A stretch of DNA of 64,000 nucleotides from Dermabacter indicis (lineage in GTDB: Bacteria; Actinomycetota; Actinomycetes; Actinomycetales; Dermabacteraceae): positions 63,300 through 127,299 of the forward strand of contig CYUG01000013.1 in the NCBI GenBank assembly GCA_001403775.1, written 5' to 3'. Both the position numbers and the translations under genes were made by a program. The notes beneath the pieces were generated by a model. It was not told the DNA's origin. It worked only from the letters and a program-made list of their open reading frames with translations, and searched no databases. This document shows, in pieces, positions 1-8,086 of this stretch; positions within the stretch are counted from its first letter, which is position 1, and the number at the start of each line of letters is the position of its first letter.

Positions 1-1890
1 CACGTGCCCGAGCCGCGCAAGGCCCGAACTCATCGCCGCGGCGAATCGCGCTGGAACGTGGCACCTTTGCGCAAGAGCCTGACCGAAGCGCGTGGGATCG
101 AGCCCCTCGAGCAGAATCGCGCCCGGCCCCACCATTGCGAAGACTCTGAGCCCCTCCACGCCTGCGCTTTGCCACGTCGAAGGCTCACCAAGGGGCTTTC
201 CCGAGAGGATCGCCGCCGACCACGCGATCGTGAGCGCCGCGAGCACAATCGGCGCAAGGCGCGCCATGAGGCGTGCGGGCGTGCGCCACGCGAGGGGGAT
301 GAGCGCAAGCGTGAGCAGGCTTCCCGCGAGCGTGGGCGCGAGAGTGTGCATCCCAAACGCGCCGATGAACGCGAGCGCAGCGATCGCGAGGATCGTGAGC
401 GGATTGAGCCTATCGGCCGCGACGGGGCGCGGCGGGTGCGGAACGCGCGGGATGGGGGGTGCGGGTGAGGGGTCCGACGCCTCCTTGCGCTCGTCGATGT
501 CGCGGAGGTCGCTGCGCACGGGCGCAGCCTCAAGGGCGATGACGCGGTCGCACGCGTTCACGAATCGCACGTCGTGTGTGGCGGCGAGAACGGCGCGGCC
601 GCTAGCAAGGGCCTGAGCGATGAGTTCGGTGACCGCGGTGAAAGCGTCGTGATCGAGGCCCACGGTCGGCTCATCGAGGACGATGATGTCACGCCCCGAC
701 GCGAGCGCCGTCGCGAACGCGAGCCGCCGTTGCTCGCCTCCCGAAAGCGTGAAGGGACCCGCCGATTCGAGATGGCGAAGTCCCGTGGCCTCGAGCCACG
801 CGAGTGCGGCGTCGTCATCGCTCGGGTCCGCCGCACCGGTTTTGACTTCCTCGAGAACGGTGCGTGCCACGAAGCTCTTCTCAGGGTTTTGGGGGAGCCA
901 CGCGGCTCGAAACGGTGCCTTTTTCGCGGCCCGCTTGCGAGTGCCTACTGTCGCGCGTGTGTTCTCGAGGACGTAGCGGATGAGGGTCGATTTGCCGATC
1001 CCGCTCGGTCCCGTGAGCGCCGCGAGTTCTCCTCGGCGCAGCGTGACGTGCACGGGGCCGGCAAAGAGCGTGCGCCCCTCGAGCGTCGCGGGAACCTCGA
1101 GGTCGATAAGCGGTGGATCGTCCGGGTTTGTTTCGCCACCCATACGGCTTTGCTCGAGCGGTGCCGCAAGCGAAGCCTCGGGGGCATCCCACTCGCTCGC
1201 GGGGGAGTCCTCGAGAATTCGGCCGCCCGAGCCAAGGCGAATCACGCGATCGACGTGGCCGCGCCACATACCCACCTGGTGATCCGCGATCACGAGCGTG
1301 AGATCCTCCGTCGCGGCACAAATCGCATCGCGAACCGCGATCGCCGTTTTCTCATCGAGCATCGCGAGCGGCTCGTCGAGGGCGTAGGCCCCTGCGCCGG
1401 TCGCGAGGAGACCCGCAAGCGAGAGGCGCTGCTGCTGACCGCCCGAGAGGTGATAGGGGTTTGCGGCAAGCGGTGAGGAAAATGCGGCAGCCGTGTGCGC
1501 GTCGCGCACGATCTCCGGCATGCGTGAGGGCTCCACGCACGCGTTCTCCGGACCAAAAGCCGTGTCAATGCCCGTGGTTGCCCCCACGAACGAGTGCACG
1601 GGGTTTTGCACCATGAGGGTCACGCCGGGCACGGGAGACGCCTCGGGAAGGGGAGTCGACGGATCGACACCTTCGGGCGGATCCTCCGGGATCAAACCAC
1701 TCAGGGCCTTCAGAATCGTCGACTTCCCGGAACCACTCGCACCCGTAAGGAGTACGTGCTCACCGGGTGCAATTGTGAGCGATACTCTGGCAAGCACCGG
1801 AGCGGTGCGCCCCGGCGGTGTATAGGTGAAGTCGTCGAGCCCCACACCCACGGCACCGCGGGTCGGGGCAAGCGTCGGACTCTCACTCAC
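1..1890 (-). CDS. Fused ECF transporter ATPase-ATPase-T component, thiamine/HMP type (3' end outside window)
   Basis: Reading from a GTG that overlaps the upstream stop (GTGA), the frame stays open for 630 codons to the window edge. Two ABC ATPase domains are visible: Walker A GASGSGKST (about residue 50), signature LSGGQQQR (about 148) and Walker B ALDEP (about 170); then Walker A GPSGIGKST (about 294), signature LSGGEQRR (about 382) and Walker B IIVLDEPT (about 402). After a Pro-rich linker (about 465-480) come hydrophobic helices like the start of an EcfT/YkoC membrane protein. In Bacillus, YkoD (double ATPase) and YkoC (T component) are separate proteins; here they appear fused. The preceding YkoE-like S components and the TPP riboswitch point to thiamine, HMP or a related pyrimidine as substrate. 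The linker carries a copy of the window's repeated GCGTCGGACCCC motif. Function is well supported; the substrate is inferred. Confidence 0.88.
   Translation of the reverse strand, partial: MSESPTLAPTRGAVGVGLDDFTYTPPGRTAPVLARVSLTIAPGEHVLLTGASGSGKSTILKALSGLIPEDPPEGVDPSTPLPEASPVPGVTLMVQNPVHSFVGATTGIDTAFGPENACVEPSRMPEIVRDAHTAAAFSSPLAANPYHLSGGQQQRLSLAGLLATGAGAYALDEPLAMLDEKTAIAVRDAICAATEDLTLVIADHQVGMWRGHVDRVIRLGSGGRILEDSPASEWDAPEASLAAPLEQSRMGGETNPDDPPLIDLEVPATLEGRTLFAGPVHVTLRRGELAALTGPSGIGKSTLIRYVLENTRATVGTRKRAAKKAPFRAAWLPQNPEKSFVARTVLEEVKTGAADPSDDDAALAWLEATGLRHLESAGPFTLSGGEQRRLAFATALASGRDIIVLDEPTVGLDHDAFTAVTELIAQALASGRAVLAATHDVRFVNACDRVIALEAAPVRSDLRDIDERKEASDPSPAPPIPRVPHPPRPVAADRLNPLTILAIAALAFIGAFGMHTLAPTLAGSLLTLALIPLAWRTPARLMARLAPIVLAALTIAWSAAILSGKPLGEPSTWQSAGVEGLRVFAMVGPGAILLEGLDPTRFGQALAQRCHVPARFAAAMSSGLARLGHV
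467..480 (-). repeat. GCGTCGGACCCCTC repeat copy
   Basis: GGAGGCGTCGGACCCCTC on the minus strand falls in the Pro-rich linker between the ATPase and membrane parts of the fused ECF protein (KEASDPSPA). The 14 bases GCGTCGGACCCCTC recur at 54066 and 56779. Confidence 0.75.
1868..1879 (+). repeat. Exact GCAAGCGTCGGA copy
   Basis: Lies antisense over codons 4-8 of the fused ECF ATPase (SPTLA), a poorly conserved N-terminal tail. Confidence 0.8.
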
Positions 1891-2492
1891 CGCGAAGCGG
1901 CCTCCTCTCGACCGGGCGCGAAGTTTCCAAGCGCACCAGCTTTCGCGAGCGCGCGCACAACCGCCGGTGCAGGCAGGGCGAGCAGGATGACGCCGGAAAC
2001 GAGGAAGAGACCCAGGTGAGCGAGACGGAACGGCATCGCCCAACTCGGGAAGAACACGAATTGCTCCCAAATCCACTGCGCGACCATCGAGATCCACGCC
2101 CCGGCAAGAACCCACGCGAACGGAGGCTTCCCGTATTTCGTCGCGAATCCCATGACCTCAAACCCTATTGCGACAATTGCACCAGAGATGAGCACTGTCC
2201 ATCCGAAGTGCGAGCCGAGGAGCGCCTCGATGATCGCGCCGATCCACATGGTGCCGAGCGCTGAGCCCGGCTTACGGACGATAAGCATCGAGAGCGCCGC
2301 TGGCAGTGCCCACGGCCCCGCCGCGATGCCTTCGCTCGGTGGGAAAAGCGAGAATACGGGCTTGAGAGCGCCGAGCCCCGCAGCGTAGGCAAAGAAGGCG
2401 ACGCCAGCGATCAGGCCCATCGACACGACGACGAGCAGGTCGATCGTGCGATAGCGGAAAGGAGAATGAGTCTCGGGAGCATGTGTAGTCAT
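1887..2492 (-). CDS. YkoE-like ECF transporter S component (second paralogue)
   Basis: This 201-residue membrane protein starts MTTHAPETHS at the ATG that shares one base with the upstream stop (TGATG); longer in-frame starts run into the upstream gene and are rejected. It has about six hydrophobic segments and the YkoE-like stretches YRTIDLLVVV, FSLFPPSEGI, PALSMLIVRKPGSA and EALLGSHFGW. It is homologous along its length to the gene just upstream, including the same C-terminal VRALAKAGALGNF region. S components bind the vitamin and topple in the membrane, driven by the shared EcfA/EcfT module, which is encoded next as a fusion. Its location in a TPP-riboswitch operon suggests thiamine or its HMP precursor. 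Whether the two paralogues bind different ligands or pair with each other cannot be told from sequence. Confidence 0.87.
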   Translation of the reverse strand: MTTHAPETHSPFRYRTIDLLVVVSMGLIAGVAFFAYAAGLGALKPVFSLFPPSEGIAAGPWALPAALSMLIVRKPGSALGTMWIGAIIEALLGSHFGWTVLISGAIVAIGFEVMGFATKYGKPPFAWVLAGAWISMVAQWIWEQFVFFPSWAMPFRLAHLGLFLVSGVILLALPAPAVVRALAKAGALGNFAPGREEAASR

Positions 2493-3136
2493 CACACGTC
2501 GATTGTAGAACTCTTTCGGACTCCGGCAGGCGCGGCATACTCCCTGCCTGCGGGGAATTGATTGAGAGCTCCCGCCTTCGCGAGGGCTTTCACGATCGCT
2601 TGACCGAGAGCCGCGAGGAGCGTGAGGGCACTGATCCAGAAGAACACGAGGAGCATCACCTTGTAGCCCGCGGACCACGAGGGGAAGTACGCGACGATTT
2701 CATACAACCACTCGAAGAAGGTGGACAGAAGCGAGCCGCCGATCACGACTGCCGCGCTCGTGCTTGCCCAACCAGAAAGAGCAAACGCGATCTCAAAGCC
2801 CGCACCCTGAATAATGCCCGAGATGAGCGCTCCCACGCCGAAATGGCTCCCAAGGAGAGCCTCGAGGCATGCCGCGATGATTTCCGCCCCGAAAGCGGCA
2901 CCTGGGCGGCGAACGATCAGCATCGCCACGAGCGCGGGAAGGCACCAAAAGCCCGTGAGGAGACCTTCGAGTGGGGGGAACACCGAGGTAAGAGGCGCGG
3001 TGAGGTTGTAAAGCTGGGCGTAGCCGGCAAAGGCAACGCCGAAGGCCACGCCCACCATGACGATCACCACGAGGTCGATCGTGCGGTACTTGATGCGGTC
3101 AGAAAAGCCCGGTCGGGGCGCGCGCTGGTCAGTCAT
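2492..3136 (-). CDS. ykoE: YkoE-like ECF transporter S component (first gene after the TPP riboswitch)
   Basis: The protein is 214 residues from MTDQRAP. This ATG is preceded by GGAG-rich sequence (complement of 3137-3150); an upstream in-frame start would fall in the riboswitch leader. About six transmembrane segments are seen, with YRTIDLVVIV, SVFPPLEGLLTGFW, MLIVRRPGAA and EALLGSHFGVGALISG, characteristic of the YkoE family of thiamine/HMP permease S components. The last codon overlaps the next gene (TGATG), so the genes are translationally coupled. Expression should be switched off by thiamine pyrophosphate through the leader riboswitch. Assignment to the family is confident; the exact substrate (thiamine, HMP or an HMP degradation product) is inferred from family and regulation. 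Confidence 0.88.
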   Translation of the reverse strand: MTDQRAPRPGFSDRIKYRTIDLVVIVMVGVAFGVAFAGYAQLYNLTAPLTSVFPPLEGLLTGFWCLPALVAMLIVRRPGAAFGAEIIAACLEALLGSHFGVGALISGIIQGAGFEIAFALSGWASTSAAVVIGGSLLSTFFEWLYEIVAYFPSWSAGYKVMLLVFFWISALTLLAALGQAIVKALAKAGALNQFPAGREYAAPAGVRKSSTIDV

Positions 3137-3202
3137 CACCACTCCTTCCCACTCGGAAGGGGCACACCTGTGCGGCCCATGCTGCCGCGGCATGCGAGAA
3201 AT

Positions 3203-3290
3203 CCCGACTCCCTACGCCGGCACTACCCGGATCAGGTTCGAGGGTCAGCGCCCTTTGCGCACTCTCAGCACCGGTCGGTGCTCCCCTGTC
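3203..3290 (-). promoter_or_regulatory. TPP riboswitch (THI element)
   Basis: Read on the minus strand, the leader contains the conserved TPP aptamer blocks in the right order: GGGGAGC, then CTGAGAGTGCGC, a hairpin GGGCGC, ACCTGATCCGGGTAGTGCC and finally GGCGTAGGGA. These are the P1/P2/P4/P5 signature segments of THI elements. It lies about 70 bases upstream of the first YkoE-like gene. TPP binding would repress the operon; no strong terminator is visible between aptamer and start codon, so translation control is the likelier mode. Confidence 0.95.
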
Positions 3291-3307
3291 TGTGGATGAC
3301 GCCTAAC

Positions 3308-3313
3308 ATCCTA
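3308..3313 (-). promoter_or_regulatory. Candidate -10 element for the thiamine transporter operon
   Basis: TAGGAT on the minus strand sits about 20 bases before the riboswitch aptamer and just after the stop of the preceding gene, a sensible place for the operon promoter. No convincing -35 box is visible, so this rests on the -10 match and position only. Confidence 0.35.
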
Positions 3314-3342
3314 CACGGATGTGCAGGCCCTCGCGCGATCGC

Positions 3343-3927
3343 TCAGCGCGCGAATGAGATCGCCGCCGCAATCGCGTCGGCAGCCTCGCGTGGGTTCTCG
3401 GGGCTCAACAAGTAGGCCTTGCCGTCGCGACCGATCACCTCAACGAGTTCGCCACCGTGCGTCACCGCGAACGACGTGTCGGCCTGGGGGCCGAGGAGTG
3501 TACGAGGCTTGAACGGCTCAACCGCACTCACGTCGCTCAGAGTCGAGACCGTGACCTCTGCGCGCCCAAGACCGATGTTGCCCACGAGGGAACCCACGCG
3601 TTCCGGTGCGACCCTGCGCACTTGCACGCTGCGAAAGTTCTCGATGGGCCACGTAGGGCGAGGAATGAACCCGCCGAGGCTCGGCGTGATACCGCGGTCG
3701 TCCACGAGGAAGGTGATCGACGTGCGTAGCCACGCCCACGCCGCGTACCCTGCAAAACCGAGCGCGAGGATCACGGCGGTGCCGAGTCCCGAGTCTCCGA
3801 ACGTGAGCAGCACAAACACGCAGATTGCCACGCCGATCACGAGCGTGAGGCCGATGCGGGTCCACGCGACACGTCCCGGCCTCACGCGCCCCTTATAGAG
3901 ATTCAGGGATTCGTGGTTTTTCGCCAT
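3343..3927 (-). CDS. Membrane protein with PH-like domain, function unknown
   Basis: I do not recognise this 194-residue protein beyond its architecture: a basic N-terminus, two adjacent transmembrane helices (about residues 24-45 and 50-68), then a soluble beta-rich region starting FLVDDRGITPSLGGF that resembles bacterial PH-like (bPH) domains, and a C-terminus ending in an Ala-rich helix. The ATG overlaps the stop of the M13 peptidase gene by one base (TGATG), so the two are probably co-translated. A TTG two codons earlier is possible but less likely. The PH-like reading is by eye only. Coupling to the peptidase suggests co-expression, not necessarily shared function. Confidence 0.7.
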   Translation of the reverse strand: MAKNHESLNLYKGRVRPGRVAWTRIGLTLVIGVAICVFVLLTFGDSGLGTAVILALGFAGYAAWAWLRTSITFLVDDRGITPSLGGFIPRPTWPIENFRSVQVRRVAPERVGSLVGNIGLGRAEVTVSTLSDVSAVEPFKPRTLLGPQADTSFAVTHGGELVEVIGRDGKAYLLSPENPREAADAIAAAISFAR

Positions 3928-5921
3928 CACCAAATGCTCACGCGACGCTCTGGGGCGAGGAACAAGCCGTCGCCCTCCTTCACGTCGAAGGCTTCGTGGA
4001 ACGCGCCAATATGGCGCACGACCCCGTTCGCGCGGAACTCCGCGGGGGCGTGCGGGTCGATTGCGAGGCGACGAATGGCATCAGCCTCGCGGTTTTTTCC
4101 ACGCCACACAGCACCCCACGAAAGGAAGAGGCGTTGAACGCCCGTGTAACCGTCGGCCCCCACCTCGTGAGCAGCCTCACCCGCCTCATTGAGGTAGGCC
4201 TTGAGCGCGATCGTGAGCCCGCCAAGGTCGCCAATGTTCTCGCCGATCGTGAAGGCGCCATTCACGTGGTGCTCGTCCGAGAGGTCGCGCGGGCTCATCG
4301 CGTCATAGTCGGCGATGAGGGAGCGCGTGCGCTTCTCGAACTCCTCGCGATCCTCTTCGGTCCACCAGCTCTTAAGGGCGCCGTCGCCGTCATACTTCGA
4401 TCCCTGGTCGTCAAAGCCGTGGCCGATTTCGTGGCCGATCACAGCGCCGATGCCGCCGAAATTCACGGCGTCGTCCGCGTCAATGCCGAAGTACGGCGGT
4501 TGAAGAATCGCCGCGGGAAACACGATCTCGTTCGCGCCCGGGTTGTAGTAGGCGTTCACGGTTTGCGGGGTCATGTGCCATTCGCCGCGATCGACACTCC
4601 GGCCGAGCTTGCCGAGCTCAAAGTTATGGGTGAAGGTCGCGATATTTCTGACGGTGGCAAGGAGTGAATCGGGGGCAATTTCGAGGCGTGAGTAGTCCCT
4701 CCACGTCTCGGGATGGCCAGTCTTCGGGGTGAACTTCTCGAGCTTCGCGAGGGCCTTCTCGCGGGTCGCGGGGGTCATCCACTCGAGCGAAGAGATCGAC
4801 TCGCGGTAGGCGGTGATGAGTGCCTCGACGAGGTGCTCCATGCGTTCTTTCGCCTCGGGCGGGAAATACTCGGCCACGTACTTTTCGCCCACGGCTTCGC
4901 CGAGCGCGGAGTCGACGAGGCTCACGCCACGCTTCCAGCGTTCGCGGATCTCGGTGGTGCCCGAGAGAGTGGCGCCGTGGAAGTCGAAGTGGACGTTCAC
5001 GAAGTCCTCGCTGAGGTACGGTGCTGCCGCATCGATCGCGTGGAGTGCGAGCCACGCGCGGAGATTTTCAAGGCTTTCGCTTCCCCACAGTTTGGCGATG
5101 GCCTTCGTGTACTCGGGTTCGTTGATGTTGATGGTCTCGACCCACTCGGCCTTCGCTCCGGCGCCCTCGAAGTAGGCGTCCCAATCGAAACCGGGGAAGG
5201 CCTCGGCGCGCTCAGCGGCGTTCATCGGGTTATTGGACTTTTCGCTGTCGCGCCGACGCACGACGTCGACGTGCTCTTTCGCGATGCGGGTTTCGAGGTC
5301 CATGACAGTTTCGGCGAGTGCGCGGGCATCGCCTTCTGGGAGGCCGGCACGCCCAGGGAGCTGCGCAAGGTCGGCAAGAGTCGCGAGGTAATCAACGTAG
5401 GCCTCGCGGATCGCCCCGTACTGCTCGTCGCGGTAGAACGATTCGTCGGGAAGTCCGAGGCCTGCCTGCCCGATCTGCGCCTGGTAACGATCGGGATTGT
5501 TCGCGTCATTCCACACGTAGAGGGCGATGATTCCCGTGGGCGCGGTTGCTTCGCCTGTGAAGCTCGTGAGCGCCACGCGATCCTCGAGACCAAGGATGCG
5601 CTCGAGCTGGGGTTCGAGGTCACGCGTGCCAATCTCGTTCAGGCGCTGCTCGTCCATGAAAAGCGCATACAGAGCGCCGATCTTGCCCTCGATTGTTTCG
5701 GTGGAGGCATCGGCCTTGGCGGCGTCCTCGATGATGCCGCGCACGCGCTCCTCCGAGAGGTCGCGCAAACGCGTGAACTCCGAAAAGCTCGGCTTATCGG
5801 CGGGGATCTCAGCCGAGGCAAGCCACGCGCCATTGATGAAGCCAAAAAGGTCGTCCTGCGGGCGAACGTTCTCGTCGATCTGCGTGAGGTCAAGGCCGGT
5901 CTGGGCGGCGGGCGAGGTCAT
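3927..5921 (-). CDS. pepO: M13 family zinc metallopeptidase (PepO/neprilysin type)
   Basis: The 664-residue protein is of normal M13 length. It has the zinc motif HEIGH in VIGHEIGHGFDDQGSKYD (about residue 495), the third ligand region ENIGDLGGL (about 560) and the substrate-cleft motif NAYYNPGANEIVFPAAIL. The C-terminus ends RRVSIW, matching the family's conserved terminal Trp. There is no signal peptide or N-terminal anchor, so it is probably a cytoplasmic oligoendopeptidase like PepO of lactic acid bacteria, unlike membrane-anchored neprilysin. The start MTSPAAQ is chosen because GGAGG lies 6 bases upstream; the open frame extends further upstream with no homology. The downstream PH-like membrane gene overlaps its stop. 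Confidence 0.95.
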   Translation of the reverse strand: MTSPAAQTGLDLTQIDENVRPQDDLFGFINGAWLASAEIPADKPSFSEFTRLRDLSEERVRGIIEDAAKADASTETIEGKIGALYALFMDEQRLNEIGTRDLEPQLERILGLEDRVALTSFTGEATAPTGIIALYVWNDANNPDRYQAQIGQAGLGLPDESFYRDEQYGAIREAYVDYLATLADLAQLPGRAGLPEGDARALAETVMDLETRIAKEHVDVVRRRDSEKSNNPMNAAERAEAFPGFDWDAYFEGAGAKAEWVETININEPEYTKAIAKLWGSESLENLRAWLALHAIDAAAPYLSEDFVNVHFDFHGATLSGTTEIRERWKRGVSLVDSALGEAVGEKYVAEYFPPEAKERMEHLVEALITAYRESISSLEWMTPATREKALAKLEKFTPKTGHPETWRDYSRLEIAPDSLLATVRNIATFTHNFELGKLGRSVDRGEWHMTPQTVNAYYNPGANEIVFPAAILQPPYFGIDADDAVNFGGIGAVIGHEIGHGFDDQGSKYDGDGALKSWWTEEDREEFEKRTRSLIADYDAMSPRDLSDEHHVNGAFTIGENIGDLGGLTIALKAYLNEAGEAAHEVGADGYTGVQRLFLSWGAVWRGKNREADAIRRLAIDPHAPAEFRANGVVRHIGAFHEAFDVKEGDGLFLAPERRVSIW

Positions 5922-6020
5922 GAGGGTCCTCCGGGGTAGGGAACGGGTTCCGACGGTTCCCTCCACAGTAGCGATCCGGCCTTTGCGAACGGTGGATGTA
6001 TCACGTGATGACCGTGAAAA

Positions 6021-6056
6021 TTTACCTGGTCGCGGCGGGGCTCCTAGGATGGGGCC
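6021..6056 (+). promoter_or_regulatory. Promoter of a leaderless yeiH-like gene
   Basis: TTTACC, an 18-base spacer and TAGGAT (6045-6050) are followed after 6 bases (GGGGCC) by the ATG. With this spacing transcription would begin at or next to the A of the start codon, and no Shine-Dalgarno sequence fits, so the mRNA is probably leaderless. Confidence 0.6.
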
Positions 6057-7055
6057 ATGCCTTCTTCTTTGCGTACCCTCCTGCCCGGGCTCGTGCCGTG
6101 CCTTCTCGTCGCAGTGATTGCGGTGGCCGTAAATCTTGCCGTGCCCGCGCTCAGCCCCTTGCTTCTCGCGATCGTGCTCGGCGCAGTGCTCACGAATATC
6201 GTTTCGATACCCGACTCGTGGGGCGAGGGTGTGCAATTCTCCTCGAAGAAACTCCTGCGCGTGGGGATTGTGCTTCTCGGCCTCCAACTCGCGGTCGGGG
6301 ACATCCTCTCTCTTGGATGGCGCGTGATCGTAGGAGTCGTGCTTGTTGTGACCCTCTCGCTTGTGGGGACGCTCGCGATGGCGAGGTTGCTCGGGATAAG
6401 CCGCCCGCTCTCGATCCTTATTGCGTGTGGCTTTTCGATTTGTGGCGCGGCCGCCGTTGCCGGTGTGGAAGACATCGCCGATGCCGACGAGGAGGAGGTC
6501 GCGACAGCAATCGCTCTCGTCGTCCTTTTCGGTACCCTCATGATCCCGCTCGCGCCGTTTGCGGCAAGCGCCATGGGCATGAGTGACGTTGCCGGTGGCA
6601 CATGGATCGGGGCGAGCATCCACGAGGTTGCCCAGGTCGTCGCCGCAGGCGGCGCCTACGGGGCCGCAGCACTCTCAGTTGCCGTGATCGTCAAGCTCAC
6701 GCGCGTGGTGCTCCTCGCCCCCGTCGCCGTGGTGTTGTCGCTCGCCGCACGCTCACGCGGAACATTGCAAGAGGGGGCGAAGAGGCCGCCTATCGTCCCG
6801 CTCTTCGTGGTCGGCTTCCTCGTGATGATCGGGATCGGTTCGCTCGGGGTGATCCCAGCAGGAGCACTTTCGTGGATCAAGATGCTGCAAACGGGACTTC
6901 TCGCCGCGGCGATGTTTGCGCTCGGTCTCGGCGTGCGTATCAAAGGCCTGATGAGCGTGGGCGGGCGACCCGTGATTCTCGGTGCGCTCAGCACCGTGTG
7001 GATCGCCCTCTTGGCGCTCGCCATGGTGGTGCTCTCGGGAACGATGGGGGCCTAG
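6057..7055 (+). CDS. yeiH: YeiH/UPF0324-family membrane protein (putative sulfate exporter)
   Basis: This 332-residue, roughly ten-helix membrane protein matches the YeiH/YadS family (PF03601). Conserved blocks are seen: LAIVLGAVLTNI, KKLLRVGIVLLGLQL, ACGFSICGAAAVAG and TWIGASIHEVAQVVAAGG, followed by a typical C-terminal ALGLGVRIKGL. Family members are annotated as putative sulfate exporters, but direct biochemical proof is scarce; some are linked to taurine or sulfite metabolism. No sulfonate genes are adjacent, so the cargo stays open. It is a single gene, convergent with the next one, and a repeat copy starts at the last base of its stop codon. Confidence 0.85.
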   Translation: MPSSLRTLLPGLVPCLLVAVIAVAVNLAVPALSPLLLAIVLGAVLTNIVSIPDSWGEGVQFSSKKLLRVGIVLLGLQLAVGDILSLGWRVIVGVVLVVTLSLVGTLAMARLLGISRPLSILIACGFSICGAAAVAGVEDIADADEEEVATAIALVVLFGTLMIPLAPFAASAMGMSDVAGGTWIGASIHEVAQVVAAGGAYGAAALSVAVIVKLTRVVLLAPVAVVLSLAARSRGTLQEGAKRPPIVPLFVVGFLVMIGIGSLGVIPAGALSWIKMLQTGLLAAAMFALGLGVRIKGLMSVGGRPVILGALSTVWIALLALAMVVLSGTMGA

Positions 7056-7066
7056 CAAGCGTCGGA
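7055..7066 (+). repeat. Exact GCAAGCGTCGGA copy
   Basis: Fills most of the 15-base gap after the yeiH-like stop. CCTAG before and CTTAGG after it can form a short stem, placing the motif in the loop. Confidence 0.8.
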
Positions 7067-7070
7067 AGTC

Positions 7071-7892
7071 TTAGGAGAGCGCGGCAACCCCGGGCGCGAG
7101 CACGAAAGCGACCGCGAGCGCGAGCGTCACGACCCCGATCGCGAACGGAACGAACGCCCACGGCGAACGCTTACGCCGCTCCGGGCTCAGGCTTTGCACG
7201 ATGAGAGTCGAGAGACCCGAGGTGATCGAGAGCACGATCGTCGCAACCGTCATAATCGGAGCCGCCGTCACGAGCGTGCACGCACCGAGCTGGAACAGGA
7301 AAAGCCCCGCGATATCGAGGAAGCGCACCGTCATGGCGCGACGAACCGAGATCCCGCCGTCCAAAACGTTCAGCACGGTCTCCTTCGACCAATCCGAGGG
7401 GCGCGCAATTCGCCTGCGCGACAGGGCGAGCTGCACGGTCGCGAGGGTCGCCCACACGAGCATTGCACCCACGCCGATCCACAGCCCCAGCGCGCCCGTC
7501 CACTGCCAGCTGAGAGTCACGAGAGCGATGAGTGAGACGAGCAAGCGAAGCAGCTCTTCAATTGCGACACGGCCCACGAGGAACCACGGCGAGCCCGTCA
7601 TCGCCGGTCCCTTTTTCGCACCGACGGTGCCCGCGACGAGCACGAGAGCGAGGTGCACGAGGCCCAGCCCAATGCCAAGGAAGATGACGCCCGCCGAGGT
7701 TGGCGTCGCTGCAAGGCTCGCGGCGACGAGGGTGAGCGCAAGAACCGGGGTAAGAAGCGAGAGGATGGCGAAGCCGCGCCCTAGGGCATGGACGATGTCG
7801 TTGCCCGTGGGGCCGTGATCATGGTCGCTATCACATGAGCAGCGTCCTGCTCCGGGCTCAACGACATGCGCATGTTCGGGCGCTGTACTCAC
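7071..7892 (-). CDS. Seven-helix membrane protein, function unknown
   Basis: I do not recognise a family. The protein (273 residues) begins VSTAPEHAHV; this GTG is preferred because AAGGAG sits 6 bases upstream, whereas the ATG six codons earlier overlaps that ribosome site and has none of its own. A short hydrophilic N-terminus contains a Cys/His/Asp-rich patch (CSCDSDHDHG) that could bind metal. Seven hydrophobic segments follow, separated by basic loops such as SRRRIARPSDW. It stands alone between a convergent yeiH-like gene and a divergent ADP-ribosylglycohydrolase gene, so context gives no functional clue. Confidence 0.75.
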   Translation of the reverse strand: MSTAPEHAHVVEPGAGRCSCDSDHDHGPTGNDIVHALGRGFAILSLLTPVLALTLVAASLAATPTSAGVIFLGIGLGLVHLALVLVAGTVGAKKGPAMTGSPWFLVGRVAIEELLRLLVSLIALVTLSWQWTGALGLWIGVGAMLVWATLATVQLALSRRRIARPSDWSKETVLNVLDGGISVRRAMTVRFLDIAGLFLFQLGACTLVTAAPIMTVATIVLSITSGLSTLIVQSLSPERRKRSPWAFVPFAIGVVTLALAVAFVLAPGVAALS

Positions 7893-8020
7893 ATATTCTC
7901 CTTGATCCATCGAGTGCCTGATGTGCCCTCCAAGCGTAATGATCTCCCACGCATTTGCCCATTGAGCACAGGAAAATGCGAGGAAGGCGGCTTAAACTGT
8001 GCACACTGGTTTGCGCAGGG

Positions 8021-8039
8021 CGGCGCGAATCGCGCGCCG
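8021..8039. repeat. Inverted repeat in the divergent promoter region
   Basis: CGGCGCG and CGCGCCG are separated by AATCG, a perfect 7-5-7 inverted repeat. It lies 47 bases before the ADP-ribosylglycohydrolase ATG in a 194-base divergent gap. It could be an operator or a leader hairpin. The rest of the gap shows a Shine-Dalgarno (AAAGGGGAA) but no clear promoter boxes. Confidence 0.4.
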
Positions 8040-8086
8040 TGCATGTACCCGCACCGGCAAGCTAGGCGAAGAAAGGGGAACGAAAA

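Noticed and set aside
4713-5939. A 408-codon plus-strand frame opposite the M13 peptidase
   Set aside because: The peptidase has HEIGH and all family motifs; the opposite frame has none.
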